A stretch of DNA of 64,000 nucleotides from Gemmobacter caeruleus (GTDB taxonomy: Bacteria; Pseudomonadota; Alphaproteobacteria; Rhodobacterales; Rhodobacteraceae): assembly GCF_008271655.1 (NCBI RefSeq), contig NZ_VKKX01000033.1, forward strand, positions 434,001 to 498,000, written 5' to 3'. A program made the translations under genes and the position numbers. The first letter of the stretch is position 1. Every line of letters starts with the position of its first letter. Positions 1 to 8,313 of the stretch are shown here, in pieces. The notes below the pieces were generated by a model, which searched no databases, had not been told where the DNA came from, and was given only the letters and a program-made list of their open reading frames with translations.

Positions 1-198
1 GATGCCGATGGGCATGCCGTATTTCAGGATCGTCTCCCCCGCCGCGATGGCATGGCGGGCGATCTTGTGCGCCATGGGAATGGGGCGGGCCAGGCGCACC
101 GGGCCGCTGTCCAGCGTGATCTCCAGCCCTTCGGGTGCGTTCATGCGGGCGACCAGCACGTTATCGGCGTCATGCAGCAGCAGGAAGGGGCCGGTCAT
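1..198 (-). CDS. UxaA-family SAF-domain protein (N-terminal part only)
   Basis: The first 66 codons of a gene that runs off the left edge. The peptide starts MTGPFLLLHDADNVLVAR and contains the pattern of the SAF domain at the N-terminus of altronate/galactarate dehydratases (HxADNV at the start, then an AxxIPMAHKIA segment and a KYGMPIG ending). In this family the SAF domain is often a separate small subunit beside a large dehydratase subunit; which case applies here cannot be seen. Its ATG overlaps the stop of the MaoC gene (ATGA), so it is the last visible gene of the sugar-acid operon. A role in dehydrating a sugar acid is inferred from family and neighbours. Confidence 0.75.
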   Translation of the reverse strand, partial: MTGPFLLLHDADNVLVARMNAPEGLEITLDSGPVRLARPIPMAHKIARHAIAAGETILKYGMPIGI

Positions 199-641
199 GG
201 GCGACACTCCACCATATAGATATGATCGGCGACCAGCGCGGTTTCGCCGGTCTGCTTGGTGACGGTCAACCGTTCGGTGACGCGGCCGAAACCGGGGCGT
301 TTTTCCATCAGCTCTTTCCCGATGATTTCGACCGTGCTGCGGATCGTGTCACCGATGAAGACGGGTTTGACGAAACGCATGCGGTCATAGCCGTAGGAAA
401 AGGCGACCGGGTTGATGACGGTCGCCGTCAGGCCGACGCCGATGGTAAAGACCATGGTGCCATGGGCGATGCGCTGGCCAAAGGGCAGGGTCTTGCAGAA
501 TTCGGCATCCAGGTGATGCGGAAAGAAATCGCCCGAATGGCCGGCATGGACCACGAAATCGGTTTCCGTGATGGTGCGGCCGACGGTCTGCCGCGACTGG
601 CCGATGTCGTAATCTTCGTAATAGCTGACCTGTTCAAGCAT
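195..641 (-). CDS. MaoC-family dehydratase
   Basis: A 148-residue single hot-dog-fold protein of the MaoC/(R)-hydratase type. The start MLEQVSYYEDYDIGQ was chosen because it lies 8 bases inside the end of the upstream oxidoreductase gene, in keeping with the overlaps of this operon; longer in-frame extensions look non-coding. The family signature is visible as HSGDFFPHHLDAEF, containing the acid and histidine of the active-site region, followed by the GQRIAHGTMVFTIGVGL hydratase motif. MaoC proteins hydrate or dehydrate enoyl thioesters, so its place in a sugar-acid operon is unexpected. It may act on a non-CoA substrate or on a late pathway product. The family is sure; the substrate is unknown. 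Confidence 0.85.
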   Translation of the reverse strand: MLEQVSYYEDYDIGQSRQTVGRTITETDFVVHAGHSGDFFPHHLDAEFCKTLPFGQRIAHGTMVFTIGVGLTATVINPVAFSYGYDRMRFVKPVFIGDTIRSTVEIIGKELMEKRPGFGRVTERLTVTKQTGETALVADHIYMVECRP

Positions 642-1671
642 CGGGGCTTTCCTTGATCCTATGCGCCGGGGCGGCGGCGCTGTCATAGGCGGCTTCGACC
701 AGCGCCATGGTGTGCCAGGCATCTTCGGCGCTGCCTTCCAGCGCGGGGTCAAGGCCACAGGCGAAACGCTGCACCTGCGTCATGCGGCCGACGAAGGCCG
801 CGATGAACCAGTTGCCGGTCAAGGGCACCTGTTGCCAGTCGCCGCCGGTATTCAGCCAAAGCTCGTCCGGCTCGCCCTTGGGGTAATCGAGGTTCACGCC
901 CAGCTTCAGATAAGCCGCGCCTTTGGTGCCGCAGATGCGGAACTCGCAGGCCTGAAACTTGCGGCCGAAGGCGTGGTTGTGGTTGATCGACAGGCTGCAC
1001 CGCTTGCCCGGCCCGTAATCGAGGATCATCGCGCTGCGGGTGTTCGACACGGTGGAGGACGGATGCCCCGTCGTGCGGGCGAATACGCCCTGCGGGTTGC
1101 CCATCAGATCGCGGATGAAATCGAGGTAATGGATGGAATGCAGCAGGATTTCCACGCGCGGCAGGGTCGCGAGGAATTCCCACAGGTGCCAGGGCGTATC
1201 GAGCGCCAGCCAGGCGTCGAAATCCACCACCTCGCCCAAGAGCCCGCGCGCGATGGCATCCTTCAGCGCCAGCGCCATGGGCGCGAAGCGGAGCTGGAAA
1301 TTCACCGCCGCGCGCAACCGGCGGGCGCGGACGATGCGCAGGATCTCGGTCGCTGCCGCCAGATCCGAGCCCATGGGTTTCTGGATCAGCACCACCGCCC
1401 CTTCGGGCAGTTCGCGCAGAATGCCGGGGATCGCGGCGGGTGGAACGGCCAGATCAAAGATCGCGTTAGGCACGGCGACCGCCTCGGCCAGCGTCACCGC
1501 GCGGCCAAGCGCGGCGGCCTTGGCGCTATCGGGGTCGTGGATCCCCGCCACCGGAAAGCCCGCCTGCGCATAGGCCGGCAGATGCGCGTCGCGCACGATG
1601 GACCCCGCGCCGAAGATGACGATGGGCTTCGGCTGCGCGGGCGGCGCAAGGGTCTGGCGCAGGTCAGTCAT
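634..1671 (-). CDS. Gfo/Idh/MocA-family NAD(P)-dependent oxidoreductase
   Basis: A 345-residue two-domain dehydrogenase. The N-terminal Rossmann fold shows IVIFGAGSIVRDAHLPAY, a GxGxxxxxxHxP form typical of the family. The conserved lysine lies in VVLIQKPMG (the family usually has EKP) at about residue 100. The C-terminal domain carries the substrate-binding beta sheet. These enzymes oxidise or reduce sugars, inositols and sugar acids. It overlaps the mutarotase gene upstream (8 bases) and the MaoC gene downstream, so translation is probably coupled. In this locus it is the best candidate for the sugar dehydrogenase step that would feed the lactonase encoded at 7492-8313. The exact sugar cannot be read from sequence. 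Confidence 0.88.
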   Translation of the reverse strand: MTDLRQTLAPPAQPKPIVIFGAGSIVRDAHLPAYAQAGFPVAGIHDPDSAKAAALGRAVTLAEAVAVPNAIFDLAVPPAAIPGILRELPEGAVVLIQKPMGSDLAAATEILRIVRARRLRAAVNFQLRFAPMALALKDAIARGLLGEVVDFDAWLALDTPWHLWEFLATLPRVEILLHSIHYLDFIRDLMGNPQGVFARTTGHPSSTVSNTRSAMILDYGPGKRCSLSINHNHAFGRKFQACEFRICGTKGAAYLKLGVNLDYPKGEPDELWLNTGGDWQQVPLTGNWFIAAFVGRMTQVQRFACGLDPALEGSAEDAWHTMALVEAAYDSAAAPAHRIKESPDA

Positions 1672-1993
1672 GGTGAAACACCTCGATCATTTCGGCCCAC
1701 CATTCGCCCTCGGCCCGGGTCTCCAGCGGGCGTTGCAGCGGCATGCAGACCGCCCACCAGCGTTGGGTTTCCGGGTCTTCGGCCATTTTTGCCATATCGG
1801 CGGCGAAATCGGCCCCGTGATATTCGAAATAGGAAAACAGCAGGTTTTCCGGTTCCTTGAGGAAGATCGAGTAATTGCGGATACCGCATTCGGTGATCTT
1901 GCGCAGGACGCCCGGCCAGACCTCGGCGTGAAGGCGGCGGTATTCGGCCTTGCCCTCCGCGCTCAGCCCCAGAACAGATCCGTGTCGCTGCAT
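1664..1993 (-). CDS. L-rhamnose mutarotase family protein
   Basis: 109 residues, the usual length for RhaM/YiiL mutarotases. The protein starts MQRHGSVLGLSAEGKAEYRRLHAEVWPGVL and keeps the family pattern: the LxxEVWPGVL helix, CGIRNYSIFL, a central YFEYHG segment and the closing RWWAVCMPLQ strand with its paired tryptophans. RhaM interconverts alpha and beta anomers of L-rhamnose, and relatives act on L-fucose-like sugars. It sits between the enolase-superfamily gene (one base gap) and the dehydrogenase gene. This supports a 6-deoxy-L-sugar or related aldose as the operon's substrate, though mutarotase family membership alone does not prove rhamnose. Confidence 0.88.
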   Translation of the reverse strand: MQRHGSVLGLSAEGKAEYRRLHAEVWPGVLRKITECGIRNYSIFLKEPENLLFSYFEYHGADFAADMAKMAEDPETQRWWAVCMPLQRPLETRAEGEWWAEMIEVFHHD

Positions 1994-1994
1994 G

Positions 1995-3113
1995 TCAGAC
2001 CTCCGTCACGGTAAAGCGACTGCCCGGGGCGGTGCGGGCGGTCAGCACGGGCCAATCCCAGTCGATGCCAAGCCCCGGCGCGGTCGGGGCCAGCGCCATG
2101 CCGCCCTCGCGCGCCATCGGCGCCGATACGTCATCCAGTTGCGGGATATATTCCAGCCAGGGCGCGTTCGGCACGGCACAAACCAGGCTGACATGCAGTT
2201 CCATCAGGAAATGCGGGCAGATCGCCATGTTATGCGCCTCGGCCATATGCGCGACCTTGAGCCAGGGCGTGATGCCGCCCACCCGCGCCACATCGGCCTG
2301 CACGATGCCGCAGGCATCGGCGGCGATGTAATCGGCGAACTGGCCGGGGGAATAAAGACTTTCGCCCACGGCCACCGGCACGCGGCATTGTGCTTGCAGC
2401 CGGGCATGGCCGGCAATGTCGTCCGAGGGCAAGGGCTCCTCGAACCAGCCGATATTCAGCGCCTCCAGCATCGGCACGCGGCGCAGCGCCTCGGCGGCGG
2501 TCAGGGATTGGTTGGCGTCGGTCATCACCTCATAACCCGGGCCAAGGGCGGCGCGCACCGCCTCCAGCCTTGCGGCATCTTCGGCCAGATGCGGCTTGCC
2601 GATCTTGACCTTCGATCCGCGAAAACCCTGCGCCTGCGCGGCGAGGGCGTCGTCCACCAGCGCCTCGGGCGCCAGATGCAGCCAGCCGCCTTCGGTCGTA
2701 TACATCGGCACCCGGTCCTTGGCGCCGCCGGCCAGCAGATGCAGCGGCAGCCCGGTCTTGCGTCCGCGCATGTCCCACAGCGCGCAGTCGATCGCGGCCA
2801 GCGCCAGCGCCATGATCGGCCCCACGGCGGTGGCGTGGGAATGGAACAGAAGCGCGCGCCAGTTCGCCTCGATCCGCTCCGCCTCGCGGCCCATCAGCGC
2901 GGGCAACAGCGTGTGCTGCAACAGCGACAAAACGGCCGGCCCGCCGTCACCGATGGTATAGCTGTAGCCGGTGCCCTCGGCCCCTTCGGCATCGCGCAGG
3001 GTGACAAAGATCGTCTCCTGGCTCTTGAAGCTCTGGATCGCGTCATGCCGCACCACCTTGGGCGGCAGATCGACCATGAAGGCCTCGGCCTGAACCACGC
3101 GCGCCATGATCAC
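1995..3113 (-). CDS. Mandelate racemase/muconate lactonizing family sugar-acid dehydratase
   Basis: A 372-residue enolase-superfamily enzyme. The barrel shows the KxK acid/base motif (SKVKIG), the metal ligands in order (TDANQ, then WFEEPL, then GES) and a late His in CPHFLMELH, with an Asp in [11 protein letters not shown] that can pair with it. This is the mandelate-racemase subgroup, which includes sugar-acid dehydratases such as rhamnonate, fuconate and talarate/galactarate dehydratases. A GTG start gives a GTGA overlap with the upstream ABC ATPase gene; an ATG two codons later is equally possible. In context it probably dehydrates the aldonate released by the lactonase to a 2-keto-3-deoxy acid. 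The precise substrate is not readable. Confidence 0.85.
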   Translation of the reverse strand: MIMARVVQAEAFMVDLPPKVVRHDAIQSFKSQETIFVTLRDAEGAEGTGYSYTIGDGGPAVLSLLQHTLLPALMGREAERIEANWRALLFHSHATAVGPIMALALAAIDCALWDMRGRKTGLPLHLLAGGAKDRVPMYTTEGGWLHLAPEALVDDALAAQAQGFRGSKVKIGKPHLAEDAARLEAVRAALGPGYEVMTDANQSLTAAEALRRVPMLEALNIGWFEEPLPSDDIAGHARLQAQCRVPVAVGESLYSPGQFADYIAADACGIVQADVARVGGITPWLKVAHMAEAHNMAICPHFLMELHVSLVCAVPNAPWLEYIPQLDDVSAPMAREGGMALAPTAPGLGIDWDWPVLTARTAPGSRFTVTEV

Positions 3114-4195
3114 ACCCGCAGCGCGACGCCGCTATCGGCGTCGAACAGGTGACATTTGTCGAGGCTGATCTGAAAGCGCAGCCGCTCACCCAACGGCACG
3201 GGGCGGGGGTTGAGCATCTTGGCCTGAACCTCGGTGCCCGCCAGCATGGCGAACAGCAGCGTTTCGGTGCCCAGTGGTTCGGACAATTGCACCTCCATCT
3301 CCACCTCGGCCATATGGGCCGTGGGCGGCAGGGCGTGGCCGACCGGCATGATATTGTCGGCCCGCACGCCAAAGGTGACGGCGCGCCCCTCGGCGGCGCC
3401 ATGGCCGGGCGGGATGGGCAGGCGCGTGCCGTCGGCCAGTTCGACCGCGCCGCCGGCGATGCGGCCTGCCAGAAGGTTCATCGGGGGCGATCCGATGAAG
3501 GTGGCGACAAAGGTATTCACCGGGGTCTCGAACACCTCCAGCGGGGTGCCGATCTGTTCGATCCGGCCGTCGCGCATGATGACGATGCGGTCGGCCAGCG
3601 TCATCGCCTCCACCTGGTCATGTGTCACATAGACGATGGTGGTGCCAAGCCGCTGATGCAGTTTCTTGATCTCCACCCGCATCTGGGTGCGCAGCTTGGC
3701 ATCCAGGTTCGACAGCGGCTCGTCGAACAGGAACACGTCGGGATGGCGCACGATGGCGCGGCCCATGGCAACGCGCTGGCGCTGTCCGCCCGACAATTGC
3801 CCGGGCTTGCGCTCCAGCAAGGGCGTCAGCGACAGAATCTCTGCCGCTTCGGTGACCGCCTTTGCAATCTCGGCCTCGGCGCGCTTGGCGATCTTGAGCG
3901 AAAAGCCCAGGTTCTCGCGCACCGTCATATGCGGGTAAAGCGCGTAGTTCTGGAACACCATGGAGATATTGCGGTCGCGCGGCGGCAGGTCGTTCACCAC
4001 CCGGTCGCCAATGCGCAGCGCGCCGCCCGAGATATCCTCCAGCCCCGCGATCATGCGCAGCGTGGTGGATTTGCCGCAGCCCGAGGGGCCGACCAGCACG
4101 ACGAATTCGCCATCGGCGATATCCAGGTCGATCGCATGAACGACCCGCAGCGCGCCATAGGCCTTCACGATGCCCTGAAGTTGGACCTGAGCCAT
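3110..4195 (-). CDS. Sugar ABC transporter ATP-binding protein (UgpC/MsmK type)
   Basis: 361 residues. An N-terminal ABC domain has Walker [10 protein letters not shown], the Q-loop in [13 protein letters not shown], the signature [14 protein letters not shown], Walker [13 protein letters not shown] and the switch His in YVTHDQ. The C-terminal part, from about residue 240, is the OB-fold regulatory domain found in carbohydrate importers of the MalK/UgpC group. Each transporter normally uses two copies of this protein to energise the paired permeases encoded just upstream. It follows the second permease gene by 3 bases and overlaps the enolase-superfamily gene downstream. One residue difference is noted: the D-loop region reads SNLDAKLR as usual, so it looks fully functional. 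Confidence 0.95.
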   Translation of the reverse strand: MAQVQLQGIVKAYGALRVVHAIDLDIADGEFVVLVGPSGCGKSTTLRMIAGLEDISGGALRIGDRVVNDLPPRDRNISMVFQNYALYPHMTVRENLGFSLKIAKRAEAEIAKAVTEAAEILSLTPLLERKPGQLSGGQRQRVAMGRAIVRHPDVFLFDEPLSNLDAKLRTQMRVEIKKLHQRLGTTIVYVTHDQVEAMTLADRIVIMRDGRIEQIGTPLEVFETPVNTFVATFIGSPPMNLLAGRIAGGAVELADGTRLPIPPGHGAAEGRAVTFGVRADNIMPVGHALPPTAHMAEVEMEVQLSEPLGTETLLFAMLAGTEVQAKMLNPRPVPLGERLRFQISLDKCHLFDADSGVALRV

Positions 4196-4198
4196 GTC

Positions 4199-5065
4199 TT
4201 ATCCTTTCACGCCGCCGAAGGTCAGACCGGCGATGAGGTGTTTCTGCACGAGGAAGGTCAGCACCAGCGCGGGGATGATCATCAACACCGCCAGCGCGCA
4301 CATGCCGCCCCAGTTGAGGGTGAATTGCGAGGTGAAATCCAGCAGGCCCACCGGCATCGTCTTGGAATTGACCGAGCGGGTCAGCTGGCTGGCCAGCGCA
4401 TATTCGTTCCACGAGGTGAGGAAGGCAAAGATGCCGGCGCTGGCGATGCCCGCGCGGGCCACCGGAAATTCCACCCTCCAGAAGGCTTGCCAGCGGGTGC
4501 AGCCGTCGATCTCGGCCGCCTCGGCCAGTTCGCGCGGCACCTGCCGGAAGAAACCGTCGATCAGCCAGACAGTAAAGGGCACGTTCAGCGCGACATAGGT
4601 CAGGATCAGCCCGAAATGGGTGTCGATGATCCCCGCCCGCGCCATGATGATGAACAGGGGCAGCGACAGTGCCACGCCCGGCACGGCGCGGGTGGCCATG
4701 AGACCAACGAACAGCGCCGCCTTGCCCTTGAAGCGGTAGCGCGCAAAGGCATAGCCCCCCGCCATGCCGACCAGCAGCGCCACCAGCGTCGAGGTGACCG
4801 AGATGATCAGCGAATTGCGGAAATAGGTCAGCACCGGCACGCCGCCTTCGCCCACCCCGCCGAACATGGCGCGGTAATGGTCGAGGTTCAGACTGTTGGG
4901 GATCCAGACCGGCGGCTTGGCCATGATTTCGACCGTGGGGCGGAACGAGTTCAGCACGATCCACAGGCCCGGCAGGCAGATCAGGCTCATCGCCAGGAAC
5001 AGGCCGATGAAATGGGCGGCGGAAAGGGCGCGTTTGCGGGCGCGGTGGCTTGCATTCGAGGCCAT
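4199..5065 (-). CDS. Carbohydrate ABC transporter permease (MalG type)
   Basis: 288 residues with about six membrane segments. The EAA loop that contacts the ATPase is visible as ELAEAAEIDGCTRWQAFWRVEFPVARAGI, the hallmark of binding-protein-dependent permeases. The start MASNASHRARKR was chosen because its ATG follows the upstream permease stop after a single base; an earlier in-frame ATG lies inside that gene. It is the MalG-like partner of the permease encoded upstream, the two forming the membrane channel. The basic N-terminus before the first membrane helix fits the positive-inside rule. Confidence 0.93.
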   Translation of the reverse strand: MASNASHRARKRALSAAHFIGLFLAMSLICLPGLWIVLNSFRPTVEIMAKPPVWIPNSLNLDHYRAMFGGVGEGGVPVLTYFRNSLIISVTSTLVALLVGMAGGYAFARYRFKGKAALFVGLMATRAVPGVALSLPLFIIMARAGIIDTHFGLILTYVALNVPFTVWLIDGFFRQVPRELAEAAEIDGCTRWQAFWRVEFPVARAGIASAGIFAFLTSWNEYALASQLTRSVNSKTMPVGLLDFTSQFTLNWGGMCALAVLMIIPALVLTFLVQKHLIAGLTFGGVKG

Positions 5066-5066
5066 G

Positions 5067-5963
5067 TCACACCCCCATGCCAAGTTCGCTGCGGGCGGCC
5101 GTCAGCTTGCGGAAGAAATAGATGGTGAAGAAGATCGACAGCAGGATCGCGATATAGCCCATGGCATTGGCATATCCCATCCGGGCATCGACATAGGCGG
5201 TGCGGCCGATCAGCGTCCACAGCAATTCGGTGCGCCGGGCCGGGCCGCCATTCGTCATGATCTGCACGATGTCATAGGCCCGCGCCACATCGAGCGAGCG
5301 GATCGCCATGGCGATATAGATGAAGGGCATGAGGAAGGGCAGCGTGACGAAGCGAAAGCTTTGCCAGGGCGTGCAGCCATCGACCTTGGCCGCCTCGACC
5401 GGGTCTTGCGGAATGGCGTAAAGCCCGGCCAGGATCAGGATCGCAAAGACCGAAGTGCTGGTCCAGATCTCGGCGAAGATGATCGAGAACAGCGCCAGAT
5501 GGCCATCCACCAGCCAGGGGATCGCGACATCTGTCAGGCCCAGCGATTGCAGCGCATTGTTCACCAGACCCACATTGTCATTGAAGATGAACTTGAACTG
5601 GAACCCCACCAGCACCGGCGAGAACATCATGGGAAACATCATCGCGGTGCGCAGCAGGCGCTGCCCGGTGGTGACCTTTGACACCATGACGGCCAGGCCC
5701 AGACCCAGCAGCATTTCCAGGTTCAGCGCGATGGTCAGCAGCAGCACGGTGCGCCCGAAGGCCCACCAGAAATTCGCGTCCCCCGCGGCCTTGCGATAGT
5801 TGAAGGTCCCGATCCATTTCCACAGCGTCTCGGGGCGGGTGAGCTGATAGGCGGTGAAGCTGGAATAGAAAGACAGGACCAGCGGCACCAGCACCACGGC
5901 GGCCAGAATGATGATGGCGGGCAGCAAAAGCACCAGCCAGGGGGGCAGTCTCAGTCGGGTCAT
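5067..5963 (-). CDS. Carbohydrate ABC transporter permease (MalF type)
   Basis: About 298 residues from the chosen start MTRLRLPPWLVLLLPAIII, which places a short basic tail directly before the first membrane helix. An in-frame ATG at 6029 would add a proline- and alanine-rich extension encoded across a strong hairpin (5992-6018), so the internal start is preferred. The EAA motif reads DPVEAAKVDGCTPWQSFRFVTLPFL. Six membrane helices are expected, as in MalF/UgpA permeases. It forms the translocation pore with the next gene product and takes substrate from the binding protein encoded upstream. Confidence 0.9.
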   Translation of the reverse strand: MTRLRLPPWLVLLLPAIIILAAVVLVPLVLSFYSSFTAYQLTRPETLWKWIGTFNYRKAAGDANFWWAFGRTVLLLTIALNLEMLLGLGLAVMVSKVTTGQRLLRTAMMFPMMFSPVLVGFQFKFIFNDNVGLVNNALQSLGLTDVAIPWLVDGHLALFSIIFAEIWTSTSVFAILILAGLYAIPQDPVEAAKVDGCTPWQSFRFVTLPFLMPFIYIAMAIRSLDVARAYDIVQIMTNGGPARRTELLWTLIGRTAYVDARMGYANAMGYIAILLSIFFTIYFFRKLTAARSELGMGV

Positions 5964-5991
5964 GGCGAGGTCCGCTGTGGGCAGGAAAGGG

Positions 5992-6018
5992 GCGGGCGCT
6001 CCGGCAGGGGGCGCCCGC
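5992..6018 (-). terminator. Intra-operon hairpin between binding protein and permease genes
   Basis: Perfect 8-base inverted repeat GCGGGCGC / GCGCCCGC with an 11-base loop, just downstream of the binding-protein stop codon and upstream of the preferred permease start. There is no T-run, so it is unlikely to be a full terminator. Such hairpins commonly protect the upstream mRNA from 3' decay and let the binding protein be made in excess over the membrane parts. That role is inferred. Confidence 0.5.
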
Positions 6019-6033
6019 TGCGACGGCATGCGC

Positions 6034-7338
6034 TCAGTAGACGCCGTTTTCGCGCATCAGGCCATCCACCGCGTCAGAGGCGGCTTGCAGCGCCTCGTCC
6101 ACCGTTTTGTCGCCCAGGATGGCGGCTTGCAGTTCGGGGTAGATCAGGTTCGTCGCCTCGATCCAGTAGGGGGTGGCAGGCACGGCAAAGGCGGTCTTGC
6201 CGGTTTCCTGAAAGGCCGCCAGCACCTCGGTCTTGTAGGGATCGGATTTCGCGGCATCGACCACATGTTCCCAGACCTTCGTGCGGCTGGGCAGCGGCCC
6301 GGCGCTGCTTTCGAGGATCTGGCTTTCTTCGTTGGTCAGGAACAGCACCAGCGCGGCTGCGGCCTCCTTGTTGGCGCAGTTTTCCGTCACCGAAAAGCCG
6401 TGGAAGCCCGACCAGCCGGTTCGCACGCCCGCCGACCCTTTCGGCGCCGGTGCCACGCCGACATTGCCCGCGACCTTGGACGCGGCCGGATCGTTGAAGA
6501 ACCCGGCCCAGCCCGGCCAGTCAAGGTTCAGCCCGATGGTGCCAGAGGCAAAGCCGTTGCCCAGATCATCCCACAGGTAATTGGTGGTGCCCGGCGGCAC
6601 GGCGCCCGCCTTGTAGAGATCGACGAACCATTGCAGCGACTGCTTGCCCGCATCGGAATTGAAGGCAGGCGAGAAATCGTCGTTGAACAGTTTTCCGCCA
6701 TTGGCCACGACCAGTTCGTAGAAACGGCCGACGATCGCCTCATCCTTGCCGGCATATTGCGTGCCGTAGAAATTCGGCGGGCTGGCAAAGAATTCGGCCT
6801 GATCGCGCAGCTGATCCCAGGTTTCGGGCACGGCCAGATCGTAACCGAACTTCGCCTTGAACGCCTCGGCCTTGGCCGGATCGGTGTAAAGCGACTTCTG
6901 GTAATAAAGCGCCGAGACATCGAATTGCGCGCGCGGCAGCATCACCAGCTTGCCGTCCAGCGTGGCGGCGGCAATGTTGGCGGGCACATATTCCGCCACC
7001 TGATCGGCCGGGATCAGCGGCGTCAGATCGGTATAGAGCGACGGGTATTGCGACGCGAAGGACGAATGGTTGGACCCCACGCACCAATTGGTCGTGCTGG
7101 CCGCCAGATCCGACTTGAATTCCTTGTCCAGCTCGAAATGGTTTTTCTGGCTGATGATCTTGACCGTGGCGCCGGTCATCTTTTCCCATTCCGGGATGCG
7201 GGCATAGAGCGCCTCATATTGCTGACCGCCGATCAGCTTGGCCTCCAGCGTGACGCCGGCGAATTCGCCTTCGGCGAATGCCGTGCCGGACAGGCCGAGC
7301 ATGAGTGCGGCGACGGAGACGCCTGCAAGACGTTTCAT
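6034..7338 (-). CDS. Sugar ABC transporter substrate-binding protein
   Basis: 434 residues, a cluster-B type extracellular solute-binding protein. The N-terminus MKRLAGVSVAALMLGLSG with cleavage after AFA is a clear Sec signal peptide. The mature protein starts EGEFAGVTLEAKLIGGQQY and has the two-lobe composition of family 1 sugar-binding proteins, including WDQLRDQAEFFASPPNFYG and a tryptophan-rich segment around NLDWPGWAGFF that could stack against a sugar ring. It is the first gene of the leftward operon and is followed by a hairpin. The specific ligand cannot be told. Neighbours suggest a deoxy-hexose or a related sugar or lactone. Confidence 0.92.
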   Translation of the reverse strand: MKRLAGVSVAALMLGLSGTAFAEGEFAGVTLEAKLIGGQQYEALYARIPEWEKMTGATVKIISQKNHFELDKEFKSDLAASTTNWCVGSNHSSFASQYPSLYTDLTPLIPADQVAEYVPANIAAATLDGKLVMLPRAQFDVSALYYQKSLYTDPAKAEAFKAKFGYDLAVPETWDQLRDQAEFFASPPNFYGTQYAGKDEAIVGRFYELVVANGGKLFNDDFSPAFNSDAGKQSLQWFVDLYKAGAVPPGTTNYLWDDLGNGFASGTIGLNLDWPGWAGFFNDPAASKVAGNVGVAPAPKGSAGVRTGWSGFHGFSVTENCANKEAAAALVLFLTNEESQILESSAGPLPSRTKVWEHVVDAAKSDPYKTEVLAAFQETGKTAFAVPATPYWIEATNLIYPELQAAILGDKTVDEALQAASDAVDGLMRENGVY

Positions 7339-7403
7339 GGTTTTCCTCCCCTGAATGGCGGGTCAGGGTTCCTCTGCCCTGTCGCGCCGGTGTGTCTGCG
7401 ATA

Positions 7404-7458
7404 TTTCATATTCGGAAGACAGTTTCATACATAAACTTGACTTTCATGCCGAGTCAAG
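7404..7458. promoter_or_regulatory. Repeated TTTCAT motifs and a CTTGAC/GTCAAG palindrome in the divergent sugar promoter region
   Basis: In the 153-base gap between the binding-protein gene and the amidohydrolase gene, TTTCAT occurs three times, starting at 7404, 7423 and 7442, exactly 19 bases apart. The third copy lies inside an inverted repeat CTTGAC (7436-7441) / GTCAAG (7453-7458). This looks like an operator for a regulator encoded outside the window. The regulator family is unknown. Confidence 0.5.
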
Positions 7459-7491
7459 CTGCACTGCGCCAGGGATCGGAGGAGTTTTGCC

Positions 7492-8313
7492 ATGATCATC
7501 GACACCCATCTGCATCTGGTGGACCGCGCGCGGCTGACCTATCCGTGGCTGGCCGATGTGCCGGCACTGGATCGCGACTGGCGCTTTGACGATTATGCGC
7601 GCATGGCCGTGCGGGTCGGCATCACCGGCGTCCTGCATATGGAGGTGGATGTCGCCGCGCCGCAGATCGAGGCCGAAACGGCGATGGTCGCGGGGCTGAT
7701 GGCCGATCCGCTGATGCGCGGGGCGATATCCTCGGCCCGGCCCGAGGCGCAGGATTTCGCCCCTTGGCTGGAGCGGCAGGATCGCCGCGTGGTCAAGGGC
7801 CTCCGTCGCGTGCTGCATGTGGTGCCCGACGACGTGTCGCAGCAGCCGCTGTTTCGTCAGAACATCGCGCGGCTGGGGGCGGCGGGGCTGCCCTTTGACA
7901 TCTGCATGCTGCAACGCCAGTTGCCGTTGGCGGCGGCGCTGGCCGATGCCTGCCCCGAGACGGTCTTTGTGCTGGATCATTGCGGCGTGCCTGACATGAC
8001 GGGCGATTTCGCGCCCTGGGCAGAGGCGATCACCGAACTGGCGCGGCGGCCCAATGTGAATGCCAAGATCTCCGGGATCACTGCCTATGCCGGGCCGGAC
8101 TGGACGGTGGCGCGGCTGCGCCCCTATGTGGAGCAGGTGATCGCGGCCTTTGGCTGGGATCGCGTGGTCTGGGGCTCAGACAGCCCGGTCTGCACGCTGA
8201 ATGCCTCTCTGGAGCAATGGGTGGCGGCGAGCCATGCCTTGCTGGCGGGCTGTTCCGCCGACGAAACCGCCGCCCTGTTCCATCGCAATGCCCGCCGGAT
8301 CTGGGCGATCTAG
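7492..8313 (+). CDS. Amidohydrolase family lactonase (L-fuconolactonase-like)
   Basis: 273 residues of the COG3618 amidohydrolase type, which includes L-fuconolactonase and 2-pyrone-4,6-dicarboxylate lactonase. The start MIIDTHLHLVD carries the HxH metal motif on the first barrel strand, preceded by a good ribosome site (GGAGGAG, 8 bases upstream). Further family marks are KGLRRVLH, FVLDHCGVPD, NVNAKISG and the late WGSDSPV with its conserved Asp. It is transcribed away from the ABC transporter operon and shares its promoter region. In a lactone route (aldose, aldonolactone, aldonate, 2-keto-3-deoxy acid) it would hydrolyse the lactone. Its stop overlaps the convergent acyltransferase gene by 4 bases. 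Confidence 0.87.
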   Translation: MIIDTHLHLVDRARLTYPWLADVPALDRDWRFDDYARMAVRVGITGVLHMEVDVAAPQIEAETAMVAGLMADPLMRGAISSARPEAQDFAPWLERQDRRVVKGLRRVLHVVPDDVSQQPLFRQNIARLGAAGLPFDICMLQRQLPLAAALADACPETVFVLDHCGVPDMTGDFAPWAEAITELARRPNVNAKISGITAYAGPDWTVARLRPYVEQVIAAFGWDRVVWGSDSPVCTLNASLEQWVAASHALLAGCSADETAALFHRNARRIWAI

